Positions 63,113 through 64,000 of a stretch of 64,000 bases of DNA are shown in pieces. The stretch covers positions 4,000,001 to 4,064,000 of the forward strand of contig NC_002678.2 in the NCBI RefSeq assembly GCF_000009625.1, in the 5' to 3' direction. A program made the position numbers and the translations under genes. A model generated the notes under the pieces. The model searched no databases. It was not told the origin of the DNA and worked only from the letters and a program-made list of their open reading frames with translations. Numbering within the stretch: the first letter of the stretch is position 1; the number at the start of each line of letters is the position of its first letter. This DNA comes from Mesorhizobium japonicum MAFF 303099. GTDB taxonomy: Bacteria > Pseudomonadota > Alphaproteobacteria > Rhizobiales > Rhizobiaceae.

Positions 63113-64000
63113 TCAGGCCTGCAGCCAGCACTTTGCCAGGGCGTAGCCGTTCATCAGTTCCTGGTGCGGATCGTCCACCCAGCCATCGACCTTGGCGCCG
63201 GTGGCGTCGATGAACTGGTTGAACATCGGCAGGATCAGGCCGCCTTCGTCGCGCACCATGACGGCCATGTCGTGGTACATCTGCTTGCGCTTGGCCTCGT
63301 CGAGTTCGGCGCGCGCCGCCAGCACCATCTTGTCGAAGTCCGGCCGCTTGAAACGCGTGTCGTTCCAGTCGGCGGTCGACAGATAGGCGGTCGAGTACAT
63401 CTGGTCCTGCGTCGAACGTCCGCCCCAATAGGAAGCGCAGAAGGGCTGCTTGTTCCAGACCTCGTTCCAGTAGCCGTCGCCGGGCTCGCGCTTGAGCTCG
63501 ATCTTGATGCCGGCCTTGGCCGCGCTCTGCTGGAAGAGCTGCGAAGCATCCACCGCGCCCGGGAAGGCGACGTCGGAGGTCCTGAGCAGCACGGTGCCGT
63601 CATGGCCTGATTTCTTGTAGTGGAACTTGGCCTTGTCGGGATCGTATTTGCGCTGCTCGATCTCGGTGAAGAGCGGATAGGACGAGTTGATCGGGAAGTC
63701 GTTGCCTAGCGAGCCGTAGCCGCGCAGCACCTTGTTCAGCATTTCCTCGCGGTCGATGGCGAGCTTCAGCGCCATCCTGAGGTCGTTGTTGTCGAACGGC
63801 GCCGTGTTGCAATGCATGATGAAGACATAGTGGCCCGGACCCGCATGGTTGCGGATGGTCACGCCCGGCACGCGCTTGATCAGGTCGACGATCTTCGGCT
63901 CGACGCGGTTGATCATGTTGACCTGGCCGCCCTGCAGGGCCGCCGTGCGCGCCGTCGCGTCATTGATGACGATGACTTCGATCTGGTCGGCATGGCCCAT
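63113..64000 (-). CDS. Peptide-type ABC transporter binding protein, copy 2 (C-terminal part only)
   Basis: The C-terminal 295 residues lie in the window; the N-terminus is beyond 64000. Throughout it parallels the binding protein at 57946-59535 (for example GHADQIEVIVINDATA, MALKLAIDREEMLNKVLRGYGSLGNDFPIN, YWGGRSTQDQMYSTAYLSTADWNDTRFKRPDFDKM), so the two are duplicates that have diverged. It is the first visible gene of the cluster and feeds directly into the permease genes. Confidence 0.92.
   Translation of the reverse strand: MGHADQIEVIVINDATARTAALQGGQVNMINRVEPKIVDLIKRVPGVTIRNHAGPGHYVFIMHCNTAPFDNNDLRMALKLAIDREEMLNKVLRGYGSLGNDFPINSSYPLFTEIEQRKYDPDKAKFHYKKSGHDGTVLLRTSDVAFPGAVDASQLFQQSAAKAGIKIELKREPGDGYWNEVWNKQPFCASYWGGRSTQDQMYSTAYLSTADWNDTRFKRPDFDKMVLAARAELDEAKRKQMYHDMAVMVRDEGGLILPMFNQFIDATGAKVDGWVDDPHQELMNGYALAKCWLQA

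Overview
The window is GC-rich alphaproteobacterial chromosome, almost certainly from Mesorhizobium or a close relative in the Rhizobiales. The evidence is the ChvG/ChvI two-component pair next to pckA, the truncated HPr kinase with a mannose-type EIIA and HPr, a DivL-type kinase with Tyr in place of the phosphorylated His, an aglEFGAK operon, three tandem small secreted proteins of a type I associate with Mesorhizobium (DUF680), and dispersed palindromic repeats of the kind rhizobial genomes carry. It reads as core chromosome. No transposase, phage gene, CRISPR array, tRNA or rRNA was found. The only obvious accessory module is one vapBC toxin-antitoxin pair.

Layout. Positions 1-3600: a YceI/cytochrome b561 pair, a LysR regulator divergent from an aldo/keto reductase, a palindromic mosaic repeat and a nucleotidyltransferase-like protein. 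Positions 3650-9985 (minus strand): translation genes pheS, a GFA-domain gene and pheT in overlapping order, then rpmI-rplT and infC (ATT start), with a membrane methyltransferase between. Positions 10205-13815: an alpha/beta hydrolase coupled to a BenE transporter, a DUF2852 protein and a metallopeptidase. Positions 13940-19710: trpF-trpB-trpA-accD-folC and a VOC protein; the trpB-trpA junction carries an inverted repeat and a 10-codon minicistron. Positions 19722-21345: vapBC, a cupin and trxA.

Positions 21423-34463 (minus strand): addA-addB-murU-(tsaE-amgK fusion)-divL-ahcY, covering recombination repair, peptidoglycan recycling, tRNA modification and cell-cycle control. Positions 34639-38623: HPr, EIIA, HPr kinase, ChvG and ChvI, a nutritional and envelope signalling block facing pckA. 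Positions 40659-44281: arfB, alkB and the glycine betaine monooxygenase genes gbcB and gbcA. A clear cobalamin riboswitch lies just upstream of gbcA on the same strand.

Positions 45091-45889: the three DUF680-like genes. Positions 45973-53922: the alpha-glucoside uptake operon aglE-F-G-A-K with divergent lacI-type aglR and two palindromic operators. Positions 54177-56846: an ECF sigma / anti-sigma / subtilisin operon in which the extracytoplasmic end of the anti-sigma factor resembles the propeptide region of the co-encoded protease. Positions 57010-64000: a phosphodiesterase and a dipeptide-type ABC transporter with a fused double ATPase and two closely related binding proteins, the second cut by the window edge.

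The observations most worth following are the riboswitch-gbcA arrangement, the protease-like domain on the anti-sigma factor, the trpB-trpA coupling device and the DUF680 triplet. All calls are from reading the sequence; no database search was possible.
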